Shown here: positions 33,308 through 41,855 of the stretch, piece after piece
Numbering within the stretch: the stretch's first letter is position 1
Layout: each line of letters begins with the position of its first letter
DNA from: CAG-170 sp022779365
GTDB taxonomy: Bacteria > Bacillota > Clostridia > Oscillospirales > Oscillospiraceae
Reading direction: 5' to 3'
Length of the DNA stretch: 64,000 bases
Assembly (NCBI GenBank): GCA_022779365.1
Contig: JALFSI010000032.1
Location: 17,187-81,186 of the forward strand
Program-made: the position numbers and the translations under genes
The notes under the pieces: model-generated
Seen by the model: only the letters and a program-made list of their open reading frames with translations
What the model was told of the DNA's origin: nothing
The model's database searches: none

Positions 33308-34099
33308 CTATCCTAATTCCTCCAGCACCGCTTGGATGTTGGGGAGCGTCCATGTTGGCTGCACGCCATATTTCTCGCAATCCGCCGCCACGCCCTCGCC
33401 GGAGAGGACGAACACGGTGTCGATGCCGGCATTTTTGCCGCAGGCGATGTCGGTATACACGCGGTCGCCGATGAGACAGGCGTCCTGCGGCGTGCACGAA
33501 AAGCGCTCCAGCGCGAGGGTCACCATCTCCGGCTGGGGCTTGCCGATGACCTTCGGGCGGCGGTGACAGGCGGTGTCCAGCATGGCGATGACGCTGCCGC
33601 AGTCGGGCGCATAGCCATAGCTCGTCGGGCAGACGAGGTCGGGGTGCGTGGCGACGTAATCGACCCCGCGCCCGAGCAGAATGCAGCAGTCCTCCAATTT
33701 TTGATACGTCAGCTCCGTATCATAGCCCAGCAGCAGAACATCGATGCCGTCCGTGAGCGTATCCGTCACGCGCAGACCCGCCGCGCGAAGCTGCGATTTT
33801 AAGGACCGCGTGCCGCAGACGTAATAGAGCGCGTCCCGGTACGTTTTTTTGAGGTACGCGATGGTCGCGTCCGCCGAGGTGAGAAAATCCTCCGGCTGCG
33901 CGGCGATGCCCATGCGCGCGAGCTTTTCGAGGTATGCCTCCGTTCCGCGTGAGGAATTGTTGGTGAGAAACACATACCGCCCGCCGCGCGCGCGCACGCG
34001 GCGCAGAAATTCCTCTGCGCCGTCAAGCAGGCGGTCGCCAAGGTAGATCGTCCCGTCCATATCGAGCAAAAACAGCTTTTTCTCCGCCAGCGCGCCCAT
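33308..34099 (-). CDS. HAD-IIA family sugar phosphatase (NagD-like)
   Basis: A 263-residue haloacid-dehalogenase-superfamily hydrolase. Motif I is FLLDMDGTIYLGDRLLDG (nucleophile Asp at about 14), motif II FLTNNSS, then a class IIA cap (YLKKTYRDALYYVCGTR ... VLLLGYDTELTYQKLEDCC), motif III PKVIGKPQPEM and motif IV MIGDRVYTDIACGKNAGI-like CLIGDRVYTDIACG. This is the NagD/AraL group acting on small sugar phosphates. RBS GGAGG at 7 nt. Confidence 0.9.
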   Translation of the reverse strand: MGALAEKKLFLLDMDGTIYLGDRLLDGAEEFLRRVRARGGRYVFLTNNSSRGTEAYLEKLARMGIAAQPEDFLTSADATIAYLKKTYRDALYYVCGTRSLKSQLRAAGLRVTDTLTDGIDVLLLGYDTELTYQKLEDCCILLGRGVDYVATHPDLVCPTSYGYAPDCGSVIAMLDTACHRRPKVIGKPQPEMVTLALERFSCTPQDACLIGDRVYTDIACGKNAGIDTVFVLSGEGVAADCEKYGVQPTWTLPNIQAVLEELG

Positions 34100-34188
34100 A
34101 GTGCCCTCCGTGTCGGTTTTTGGTTAGTATACCGCCTGCGATGCAAAAACGCAAGGCACGGTTAGAACCCGGATTTTCGCAAATGCTA

Positions 34189-34217
34189 TTGACAAGGCGC
34201 GATTTCGGTGGTATGAT
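34189..34217 (+). promoter_or_regulatory. copA promoter
   Basis: A near-consensus sigma-A promoter, TTGACA-17 bp-TATGAT, 55 bp before the copA start. I could not identify a CsoR or CopY operator with confidence. Confidence 0.8.
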
Positions 34218-34271
34218 GACGGCAAATAAAACATACTAAAATGGTGGGTAAAAGAAAACGAGGCGATCGGT

Positions 34272-36734
34272 ATGAAGCAGCAATTCACCATCACGGGCAT
34301 GACGTGCTCGGCGTGCAGCGCGCGCGTGGAGCGCGTGGCGCGCGGTGTGCCGGGCGTAACAAAGGCGGATGTCAATCTGCTGGCGGGGCGGCTGGACGTA
34401 GAGTATGACGGCGCGGATGTGCCGCAGGCGGTCATCGACGCGGTGGTGCAGGAGGGCTACGGCGCGGAGCTTGCGCAGGCGGGCGCGGCAAAGCGCCGCA
34501 GCGCGGCGCAGGAGCAGGCATTGATGCGCATGAAGCGGCGGCTGGTCGTGTCGCTCGTGTTTCTGGTGCTTCTGATGTATGTGTCGATGGGGCACATGAT
34601 CGGGCTGCCGATGCCGCATATTTTCCACGACGGAATGCGCGGCTTTTTCATCATGGCGGCGACGGAATTTGTGTTCCTGCTCCCGATCTTGATCGTCAAC
34701 CGCGTATTTTTCACCAGCGGCTTCAAAAAGCTCTTCCACGGCGCGCCGAATATGGACACGCTCGTGGCGCTCGGCTCGGCGGCGAGCGTGCTGTACAGCT
34801 TCTATGCCATCGCCGTGGGCGAGACGATGGGGCTGTATTTTGAATCGGCGGGCATGATCCTCACGCTTGTCACGCTCGGAAAATTCCTGGAGACACGCTC
34901 CAAGGGCAAGACCGGCGAGGCGATCGAGCGGCTGATGGATCTGTCGCCGAAAACGGCGGTCGTGGAGCGAAGCGGCGTGCAGTCACAGATCGCGGTGGAG
35001 CAGGTCCGGCTCGGTGACGTGGTGCTCGTGCGCCCTGGCGGGCGCATCCCCGTGGACGGCGTGGTGCTCGAGGGCAGCTCGGCGGTCGATGAGAGCGCGC
35101 TGACCGGCGAGAGCATCCCCGTGGAAAAGACGCCCGGCAGCCGCGTCGCCGCCGCGACGATCAACAAGACGGGCTTCCTCAAATTCCGCGCCGACAAGAT
35201 CGGCGAGGATACGACGCTCGCGCAGATCATCCGGCTGGTCGAGCAGGCGGGCGGGTCGAAGGCGCCCATCGCACGGCTTGCCGACCGCATCGCGGGCGTG
35301 TTCGTGCCGGTCGTCATGTCGATCGCGCTCGTCGCCGCCGTCGTGTGGCTGATCCTGGGGCAGACGTTTGAATTTGCGCTGACCACGGCGGTGTCGGTGC
35401 TCGTGATCTCGTGCCCGTGCGCGCTGGGGCTGGCGACGCCCGTTGCCATCATGGTGGGCACGGGGCGCGGCGCGGAGCAGGGCGTGCTGTTTAAGTCCGC
35501 CGAAAGTCTGGAGCTGCTGCACCGCGTGAACGCTGTGGTGATGGACAAGACCGGCACGCTCACGCAGGGCAAGCCCGTCGTCACCGACCTTGCGCCGGTG
35601 GGCGTAGACGAGCAGACGCTTTTGCAGCTTGCCGCCGCGCTGGAGCGCCCGTCGGAGCATCCACTGGCGGATGCCGTCGTGAGCGAGGCGCAGCGGCGCG
35701 GGATGGTCATTTTGCAGGCGCAGCACTTCAACTCCGTGCCCGGCAGAGGCGTGGAGGCGGAGGTCGCCGGGCGGCACTGCCTGGCGGGAAACCTCGCCTT
35801 TATGCACGAGCGCGGCATTGACGCGGCGGCAGCCGAGGATTTCGCGCGGCAGGGCAAAACGCCGCTGTATTTTGCGGCGGACGGGCAGTTCATCGGCACG
35901 ATCGCCGCGCAGGATGTGGAAAAGCCGACCGCGCGGCAGACGGTTTCCGAGCTGCGGCGGCGCGGGCTGGACGTGGTACTGCTGACGGGCGACAATGAGG
36001 TGACGGCGAACGTCATCGCAAAGCGCCTCGGCATCGAGCGCGTCATCTCCGGCGTGCTGCCGGCGGACAAGGAGGCGACCGTCCGCGCGCTTCAGGAGGA
36101 GGGCAAGCGTGTTGCCATGGTCGGCGACGGCATCAACGACGCCCCCGCGCTCACACGCGCGGATGTGGGCATCGCCATCGGCGCGGGCACGGACGTTGCC
36201 ATCGAGTCGGCGGACGTGATCCTCATGCGCTCCGACACGCTGGACGTGGTGCGCGCGCTCGACCTGAGCCGCGCGGTGCTGCGCAACATCCGCGAGAATC
36301 TGTTCTGGGCATTTTTCTACAACACCCTCGGCATTCCCGTCGCCGCCGGCGTGCTGCACTTTGCGGGCATCACGCTCAGCCCCATGCTGGGCGCGGCGGC
36401 GATGAGCCTGAGCTCCGTGTGCGTGGTGACGAACGCGCTGCGCCTGCGCCTCTGGAAGCCGAAGCTGCAAAATGCGCCGGAGGCAGCTCCGGCAGCGGAG
36501 GAAACGAAAATCGAATCGAATCAGGAGGAACTCAATATGCAGACAACGACCCTTTCGGTAGAGGGCATGATGTGCAATCATTGCAAGCAGCGCGTCGAGC
36601 AGGCGCTCAAGGCTGTTCCGGGCGTGACGGACGCGGTGGCGGATGTCGAGAAAAAGACCGCGACCGTGACCGGCGATGCCGACCGCGCCGCCCTCATCGC
36701 GGCAGTCGAACAGGCTGGTTACAAGGCGAAATAA
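34272..36734 (+). CDS. copA: Copper P1B-type ATPase with C-terminal CopZ domain
   Basis: An 820-residue copper exporter. The N-terminal HMA domain (about 3-68) has GMTCSACSARV. The membrane metal site SCPCALGLATPVAIMVGTG is the copper (CopA) type. It has DKTGTLTQGKP and GDGINDAPALTRADVGIA. After the last membrane helices and a linker rich in Ala/Glu (about 735-755), a second HMA domain follows (756-820) with GMMCNHCKQRV. A copper-binding domain at the C-terminus is unusual and looks like a CopZ gene joined in frame; it is also preceded by its own RBS (see the nested entry). Confidence 0.93.
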   Translation: MKQQFTITGMTCSACSARVERVARGVPGVTKADVNLLAGRLDVEYDGADVPQAVIDAVVQEGYGAELAQAGAAKRRSAAQEQALMRMKRRLVVSLVFLVLLMYVSMGHMIGLPMPHIFHDGMRGFFIMAATEFVFLLPILIVNRVFFTSGFKKLFHGAPNMDTLVALGSAASVLYSFYAIAVGETMGLYFESAGMILTLVTLGKFLETRSKGKTGEAIERLMDLSPKTAVVERSGVQSQIAVEQVRLGDVVLVRPGGRIPVDGVVLEGSSAVDESALTGESIPVEKTPGSRVAAATINKTGFLKFRADKIGEDTTLAQIIRLVEQAGGSKAPIARLADRIAGVFVPVVMSIALVAAVVWLILGQTFEFALTTAVSVLVISCPCALGLATPVAIMVGTGRGAEQGVLFKSAESLELLHRVNAVVMDKTGTLTQGKPVVTDLAPVGVDEQTLLQLAAALERPSEHPLADAVVSEAQRRGMVILQAQHFNSVPGRGVEAEVAGRHCLAGNLAFMHERGIDAAAAEDFARQGKTPLYFAADGQFIGTIAAQDVEKPTARQTVSELRRRGLDVVLLTGDNEVTANVIAKRLGIERVISGVLPADKEATVRALQEEGKRVAMVGDGINDAPALTRADVGIAIGAGTDVAIESADVILMRSDTLDVVRALDLSRAVLRNIRENLFWAFFYNTLGIPVAAGVLHFAGITLSPMLGAAAMSLSSVCVVTNALRLRLWKPKLQNAPEAAPAAEETKIESNQEELNMQTTTLSVEGMMCNHCKQRVEQALKAVPGVTDAVADVEKKTATVTGDADRAALIAAVEQAGYKAK
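36537..36734 (+). CDS. copZ: CopZ-like copper chaperone from an internal start within copA
   Basis: Inside the copA frame a textbook ribosome site (AGGAGGA, 7 nt spacing) precedes an in-frame ATG that would give a 65-residue protein starting MQTTTLSVEGMMCNHCKQ, the exact limits of an HMA copper chaperone. So one transcript could give both the long pump and free CopZ. The RBS and frame are seen directly; use of the internal start is inference. Alternative: the RBS is only a relic of a former separate gene. Confidence 0.6.
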   Translation: MQTTTLSVEGMMCNHCKQRVEQALKAVPGVTDAVADVEKKTATVTGDADRAALIAAVEQAGYKAK

Positions 36735-36746
36735 AGACAAAATCTG

Positions 36747-36776
36747 CCCCTGTTCCAACGGAACAGGGGCAATTTC
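36747..36776. terminator. Terminator between copA and DUF4317 gene
   Basis: Stem TGCCCCTGTTCC ... GGAACAGGGGCA with loop AACG, flanked by T-rich and A-rich runs; it can serve both convergent genes. Confidence 0.8.
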
Positions 36777-37913
36777 TTAATTTTCGGGAATTTGAATTGG
36801 GACGCCGTTGACCTCCACGCCCTCGTCGGCGCGGATGAGTAGGTACGCCGTGCCGCCGAGCACGCGCGTCTGCACAAGGTCGGAATACTCGGGATCGACC
36901 TGAATGCGCACGCTGGGTGTGGTCAGCTCAAAGCGCCGCGGCGCGACGAGATTGCGCGGAGAGAGCTGCGCGCCGTCACCGAAGCTGCGGTCGTATTCCA
37001 CGCTGAACTGCGCCAGATGCCGCTCTGACACGCCGCAGTCCTGCAAGACCGCGCGCACGTCGTCCTTGCCGATCTCCAGCGGCTCCTCGGCCTTTGACTG
37101 CTTGTACACCTCGATGCGCTGGCGCAGGTCGCTCTGCACCGACTGCATCACGTTAAGATCACACTCGTCCTCCAGCGCCGCGCCGAGCAGCGCGCCGAAC
37201 GCCTCGCGCTGGTGCTCCGCCGGCTGCGGCGGCGCGATGTGAAACAGCGCCTCGATCAGCTCCGGGCGGTTATCCTTGGCGCTGCGCGTGTAATAAAGCA
37301 CGTTATACAGATTCGTCCGCCGGTCGTCAAACGCCGGGAAGAGGAAGCCCGCCTCCGGCGCGCTCGCTGCCCAGCCGGTCGACTGGTTGTGAAATTCCTT
37401 TTCCTCCGCGCAGTAGCCGAGCACAGACTTGCCGGGCTTTACGGGGCAGATGGCGCACAGGACGTAGGAAAACACCGTCTCCGACGCGTCGTCCAGCCCC
37501 AGCCCGTCCGACGTTTTGAACGGCACGTCATAGCGCTCGTGCGCAAGCAGGATGAGATAGTTCGTCTCAAACTGCACCGCGCCCATCACGCGGCTGTAAA
37601 ACTGCGCCAGCACATCCTCGTCCTGTAATTTTGTGTCGCGCAGCGCCATCAGCAGCCGGTGCTCGTCACTGTCCGCCACCTGCTGCGTGGTGAATGCGAG
37701 ATCGAGCCGGTTTTTATCCGGCGCGCCGGACAGGACCTTTTTGAACACGGCAAGGTAATTTTCCTTGTCCTCCTCGCGCATGAGCGCGACGGACTGCCGA
37801 AACTGAGAGAGAATTTCGCCGTTGCTGCTGACGTAGCAGCCGCAGACGGCGGTGATATTGGTGCGATCCGGGCGCAGACGCCGCCGCAGCTCGCCGACTT
37901 CTTTATCCGTCAT
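36777..37913 (-). CDS. DUF4317 family protein
   Basis: A 378-residue cytoplasmic protein with no signal or membrane segment. MTDKEVGELRRRLRPDRTNITAVCGCYV and FTTQQVADSDEHRLLMALRDT match the DUF4317 family, widespread in Clostridia and of unknown function. The start with GAGG at 8 nt is preferred over a TTG six codons upstream. It is alone between the copA terminator and the aro-operon terminator. Confidence 0.85.
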   Translation of the reverse strand: MTDKEVGELRRRLRPDRTNITAVCGCYVSSNGEILSQFRQSVALMREEDKENYLAVFKKVLSGAPDKNRLDLAFTTQQVADSDEHRLLMALRDTKLQDEDVLAQFYSRVMGAVQFETNYLILLAHERYDVPFKTSDGLGLDDASETVFSYVLCAICPVKPGKSVLGYCAEEKEFHNQSTGWAASAPEAGFLFPAFDDRRTNLYNVLYYTRSAKDNRPELIEALFHIAPPQPAEHQREAFGALLGAALEDECDLNVMQSVQSDLRQRIEVYKQSKAEEPLEIGKDDVRAVLQDCGVSERHLAQFSVEYDRSFGDGAQLSPRNLVAPRRFELTTPSVRIQVDPEYSDLVQTRVLGGTAYLLIRADEGVEVNGVPIQIPEN

Positions 37914-37937
37914 GGTCGTGACCTCAAACAAAAAAGA

Positions 37938-37972
37938 TTCCGCCGCAGCCGGTGGGCTGCGGCGGATTTTAT
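37938..37972 (-). terminator. Terminator of the aro operon
   Basis: Stem TCCGCCGCAGCC ... GGCTGCGGCGGA; in the minus direction a run of T follows shortly. It lies 5 bp behind aroQ and just before the DUF4317 start. Confidence 0.75.
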
Positions 37973-37976
37973 TGTA

Positions 37977-38423
37977 TCACACTTTTTCGTTCTGCGACAG
38001 GTATTTTTTCAGGAATCGCGCCGCGGCGGCGTAGCCCTCAAAGCCCAGCCCCGCGTAGGTCTGCACGCACGCCATGCCCGCATACGACACCTGCCGGAAC
38101 GCCTCGCGGCTGGACACGTCGGACAGATGCACCTCCACCGCCGGAATAGCGACCGCCTTGAGCGCGTCGAGAATGGCGACGCTCGTGTGCGTGTAGGCGG
38201 CGGGATTGATGACGATGCCGTCAAAATTCCCGTAGGCGAGCTGAATTTTGTCCACCAGCACGCCCTCGTGGTTCGACTGGAAGATCTCGCATTCCACGCC
38301 CTCTTCCTCGCAGGTGCGGCGGATGAAGTCCTCCAGCGCGGCGTAGTCGCGTGTGCCGTAAATGTCCGGCTCGCGCAGACCGAGCAGATTCAGATTCGGT
38401 CCGTTCAAAAACAGAAATTTCAT
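37977..38423 (-). CDS. aroQ: Type II 3-dehydroquinate dehydratase
   Basis: A 148-residue enzyme that dehydrates 3-dehydroquinate in the shikimate pathway. FLNGPNLNLLGLREPDIYG is the family signature with the catalytic Tyr; SNHEGVLVDKIQ and NPAAYTHTSVAILDAL carry active-site residues, and VEVHLSDVSSREAFR follows. Last gene of the operon, overlapping aroE-aroK by 4 nt. Confidence 0.96.
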   Translation of the reverse strand: MKFLFLNGPNLNLLGLREPDIYGTRDYAALEDFIRRTCEEEGVECEIFQSNHEGVLVDKIQLAYGNFDGIVINPAAYTHTSVAILDALKAVAIPAVEVHLSDVSSREAFRQVSYAGMACVQTYAGLGFEGYAAAARFLKKYLSQNEKV

Positions 38424-39640
38424 CGTAACGCCTCCAAAATGGCGCGGACGGTTTCGTCCGGCGCGCCGTTATTGTCGATGATGTGGTCCGCAAAGCGCTC
38501 ATAGCGCGCCTTGCGTGCGGCAAACAGCGCGTCAAGACTCGTCGCTTGCGAAACGGGACGACCATCGATGGGCAGGCGCGCGAGGTCGCGCGTGAGCCAG
38601 ACGATCGTGCTGTTCTGGTGGAGCGCCGCGTAATTTTCCTCCCGCAGCACCGCGCCGCCGCCCGTGGCGATCACCGCGCCGGAGCGCTTGCCGAGCTCTG
38701 CCAGCACGCGGCTTTCCAGATCGCGGAACGCCGCCTCGCCGTAGAGCTTAAAAAAATCGGGGATGGGCATCCCGGCGGCTTTTTCAATTTCCGCGTCCGC
38801 GTCCAAAAACGGACGGTCGAGCTTTTCGGCAAGCAGTGTGCCGATGCTGGATTTGCCGCAGCCGGGCATTCCGACAAGGACGATGTTCTGCATCTGCACA
38901 GCAAGCGTTCGGTAAATTTCACCGATGCGCGTGTCCGCGATGGCGCTGCCCGTAAACAGCTCGCTTGCGCGTTTTGCCTGCGCCACGAGCATCAGAAGCC
39001 CGCCCGCGTGCGGGATGCCGAGCGCCTCCGCTTGCAGCAGCAGCGCCGTGCGCGCGGGGTTATACACCACGTCCAGCACCGCCGCGCAGCGCGGAAAGCG
39101 TGTCAGATCGGCGGGCGACGCGCCGTTATTGGGGTACATCCCCAGCGGTGTGGTGTTGACCAGAATTTCGGCGTCGGCGTTTTTGTCGAGGTTTTCGTAG
39201 TTGTGTTCGCCCGAGCGGGAGATGACGAGCACCTCACGCGCGCCGCGGGTTTTCAGCACATACTGCGCCGTGACGCTCGCGCCGCCGCTGCCGAATACCA
39301 GCGCTTTTTTGCCCGCGACGTTCACGCCGCACTCGTCTGCGATGCACGAAAAGCCGAACGCGTCAGTGTTGTCGGCAAAGAGCGTGCCGTCCGGCTGCCG
39401 CACGAGCGTGTTGGCGCTGCCGATGGCCTTGACCGCGTCGGAAAGCACGGCGCAGTAGGGGAGCACCGCCTTTTTGTACGGGATGGTGACGTTCAGGGCG
39501 TCAAATTCGCCGTGCCGCAGGAAGTTTTCCAGCTCCTCCGGCTGCTTTTCAAACAGCTCATAGCTGTAATCGCCGAGCTGCGCGTGGATCTGGGGCGAAT
39601 AGCTGTGCCCCAGCGTTTTGCCGAGCAGACCGCACCGCAT
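38420..39640 (-). CDS. aroE-aroK: Shikimate dehydrogenase-shikimate kinase fusion
   Basis: A 406-residue bifunctional protein. Residues 1-247 are shikimate dehydrogenase: GKTLGHSYSPQIH, FDALNVTIPYKKAVLP, ANTLVRQPDG and GSGGASVTAQYVL (NADP loop). Residues 250-406 are shikimate kinase: Walker A GMPGCGKSSIG, FLDADAEIEK, FRDLESRVL and the GGGAVL loop. The kinase part opens with Met250, but no RBS precedes it, so I read this as a true fusion of two steps (dehydroshikimate to shikimate 3-phosphate). RBS GAGGTGA at 5 nt. Confidence 0.94.
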   Translation of the reverse strand: MRCGLLGKTLGHSYSPQIHAQLGDYSYELFEKQPEELENFLRHGEFDALNVTIPYKKAVLPYCAVLSDAVKAIGSANTLVRQPDGTLFADNTDAFGFSCIADECGVNVAGKKALVFGSGGASVTAQYVLKTRGAREVLVISRSGEHNYENLDKNADAEILVNTTPLGMYPNNGASPADLTRFPRCAAVLDVVYNPARTALLLQAEALGIPHAGGLLMLVAQAKRASELFTGSAIADTRIGEIYRTLAVQMQNIVLVGMPGCGKSSIGTLLAEKLDRPFLDADAEIEKAAGMPIPDFFKLYGEAAFRDLESRVLAELGKRSGAVIATGGGAVLREENYAALHQNSTIVWLTRDLARLPIDGRPVSQATSLDALFAARKARYERFADHIIDNNGAPDETVRAILEALR

Positions 39641-40783
39641 TCAGATCACCTCGCTGTAGCTGCCGAGATAGTGGAACTGCTCGCACGCGTCGTCCAGCTC
39701 GCCCAAAAGCTGCAAAAGCTGCGGCGAGTAGACGGAAACGTTCAGGTCAAAGTAGAACATGAACTCAAAATCGCGATCGGGGATGGGGCGGCTTTCGAGC
39801 TTGTTGAGGTTGATGCCGAGCGCGTTGAGGCGCGCGAGCACCTGATAAAGCGAGCCCGGACGGTGCGCCAGCACCGCCATCAGGCTCGTGCGGTCCGCGC
39901 CGGGGAAAATTTCGAGCTTGCGGCTGATGCAGATAAAGCGCGTGTAATTATTCTGCTGGTTCTGCACGCCGCCCTTGAGGGGCACAAGGGAATAGAGCGC
40001 CATGCAGTCGCGCGAGCACAGCGCTGCCGCGTCCTTGCGCCCCGACTCCGCCACGAGCTTTGCCGCCACGGCGGTATTTTCGCAGCGGTGGATGGTCACA
40101 TTTTTGAGCGTCTGCAAAAAATCGGAGCACTGGTCGATCGCCTGCTGGTGCGAGTAGATCTCGCGGATGCCGGCAAGCTCCGCGCCCGGGAGCGCCGCGA
40201 GCTGGTGGTCGATTTTTAACCGACAGCTTCTCACAATGGAGAATTTGTGCCGCATCATGAGGTCATACACGCGGTTGACCGAGCCGGCGGTGCTGTTTTC
40301 CAGCGGGATAACGCCGTATTGACACAGCCCCTGCTCGATGGCGGAGAACACCGCGTCAAACGACGAGACGTAGAACACCGACGGCTGGCGGAAGAGCTTG
40401 TCGCAGGCGATCTGCGCATACGCGCCCGCCACGCCCTGACAGGCGACCATCGCCTTTTCGGGGAAGAGCGCGGGGGTATTGGCAAGCGCCTGTTCGATCT
40501 TCTGCGGCAGGGGGGACGCCGTGCCGAGCAGCCGGTCCTGATAGCTGCGGCTGAGCTCAAAAATTTGAATGTACAGCCGCCGCGTGTAGTCGGAAAATTC
40601 CTCCGGCGCAAGCTGCGACAGCGCGTCGAGCTTTTCGCGCTCGCGCAGCGGGTCTAATACCGGCAGGTGATGCTCCTTTTTGTAGGCGGCGATGCCCGCC
40701 GCCGTCCGCATCCGCTCGGCAAACAGACGGACAAGCTCCCGGTCGATGCGGTCGATCTCGCTGCGATAGTCACTCAATTCCAT
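39641..40783 (-). CDS. pheA: Bifunctional chorismate mutase / prephenate dehydratase
   Basis: A 380-residue P-protein for phenylalanine synthesis. Chorismate mutase spans residues 1-85 (RSEIDRIDRELVRLFAERM, AAYKKEHHLPVLDPLRE). Prephenate dehydratase spans about 110-285 (CQGVAGAYAQIACDKLF, GVIPLENSTAGSVNRVYD, TRFICISRK). The ACT regulatory domain is at about 295-375 (HRPGSLYQVLARLNALGINLNKLESRPIP), where Phe would inhibit. The stop is adjacent to the aroE-aroK start, and its start overlaps aroC. Confidence 0.95.
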   Translation of the reverse strand: MELSDYRSEIDRIDRELVRLFAERMRTAAGIAAYKKEHHLPVLDPLREREKLDALSQLAPEEFSDYTRRLYIQIFELSRSYQDRLLGTASPLPQKIEQALANTPALFPEKAMVACQGVAGAYAQIACDKLFRQPSVFYVSSFDAVFSAIEQGLCQYGVIPLENSTAGSVNRVYDLMMRHKFSIVRSCRLKIDHQLAALPGAELAGIREIYSHQQAIDQCSDFLQTLKNVTIHRCENTAVAAKLVAESGRKDAAALCSRDCMALYSLVPLKGGVQNQQNNYTRFICISRKLEIFPGADRTSLMAVLAHRPGSLYQVLARLNALGINLNKLESRPIPDRDFEFMFYFDLNVSVYSPQLLQLLGELDDACEQFHYLGSYSEVI

Positions 40784-41855
40784 AAAAATACTCCGTTCCG
40801 TAAAATTCCAGCATACTGTCCAAAATGGCGATCGCCGCCGCCGCTTCTACGCAGGGGACGGCGCGCGGGACGATGCACGGGTCGTGCCGCCCATGGATAT
40901 TCAGCGTTTCCTGCTGCATGGCGGTCAGATTCACGCTCTGCTGCGCTTTTGCGATGGAGGGCGTGGGCTTGAACGCCGCGCGCAGCCGCAGGGGCATCCC
41001 GTTCGTGATGCCGCCGAGAATGCCGCCGCTGTGGTTCGTCTGCGTGGCGACGTGACCGCTCTGCACGCAGAAGGGGTCGTTATTTTCGCTCCCACGCAGG
41101 CGGCTGCTTGCAAAGCCGTCGCCAAATTCCAGACCTTTCACGGCGGGAATGCCAAAGAGGATGCGCGCGAGCCTGCTTTCCATGCCGTCAAACATCCCGT
41201 CGCCAAGACCCACGGGCAGACCCGTGGCAGCGCACTCGACCGTGCCGCCGACGGAGTCGCCCTCCGCCCTTGCCGCGCGGATCGCCGCCTGCATCCGCTG
41301 CCCCGCCGTATCGTCAACGACGGGGAAGGGCTTTTCGGACACCGGCGCGGTAAACGGCGCGTCGTCCGTAATATCCGCGATGGACGCGATGCGCGCGAAT
41401 ACGCGCACGCCCATCCGCTCCAGAATCTGCAAACACACACCGCCCGCGATGCACAGCGGCGCGGTCAGCCGCCCGGAAAAATGTCCGCCGCCGGTCGGGT
41501 CCTGAAAGCCGTGGTACTTACACTCGGCGGTGTAGTCCGCGTGACCGGGGCGCGGCAGCGCGCGCAGCGCGGCGTAATCGCCCGGGCGGGTGTTCGTGTT
41601 GCGGATGATGGCGGTGAGCGGCGCACCGCAGGTGCGCCCGTTTACCAGCCCGCAGAGAAATTCCGGCGCGTCCGGCTCCTTGCGGGTGGTGGAAAACTCG
41701 TTCTGCCCCGGCGCGCGCCGCGCGAGAAAGCGTGCAAGCTCTTGTTCGTCAACGGCAAGCCCCGCCGGAAGCCCGTCGAGCGTCATGCCGATGGCGCTTG
41801 CGTGCGACTGCCCGAAGATGGAAAGCCGCAGGCTGTGCCCATAGGTGCTGCTCAT
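40770..41855 (-). CDS. aroC: Chorismate synthase
   Basis: A 361-residue FMN-dependent enzyme making chorismate from EPSP. Signatures: LRLSIFGQSHASAIGMTLDGLPAG at the N-terminus, RPGHADYTAECKYHGFQDPTGGGHFSGR, and GSENNDPF/HSGGILGGITNGMPL. The RBS AAAGGAG lies in the end of aroA, with a 4-nt gene overlap. Confidence 0.96.
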   Translation of the reverse strand: MSSTYGHSLRLSIFGQSHASAIGMTLDGLPAGLAVDEQELARFLARRAPGQNEFSTTRKEPDAPEFLCGLVNGRTCGAPLTAIIRNTNTRPGDYAALRALPRPGHADYTAECKYHGFQDPTGGGHFSGRLTAPLCIAGGVCLQILERMGVRVFARIASIADITDDAPFTAPVSEKPFPVVDDTAGQRMQAAIRAARAEGDSVGGTVECAATGLPVGLGDGMFDGMESRLARILFGIPAVKGLEFGDGFASSRLRGSENNDPFCVQSGHVATQTNHSGGILGGITNGMPLRLRAAFKPTPSIAKAQQSVNLTAMQQETLNIHGRHDPCIVPRAVPCVEAAAAIAILDSMLEFYGTEYFYGIE

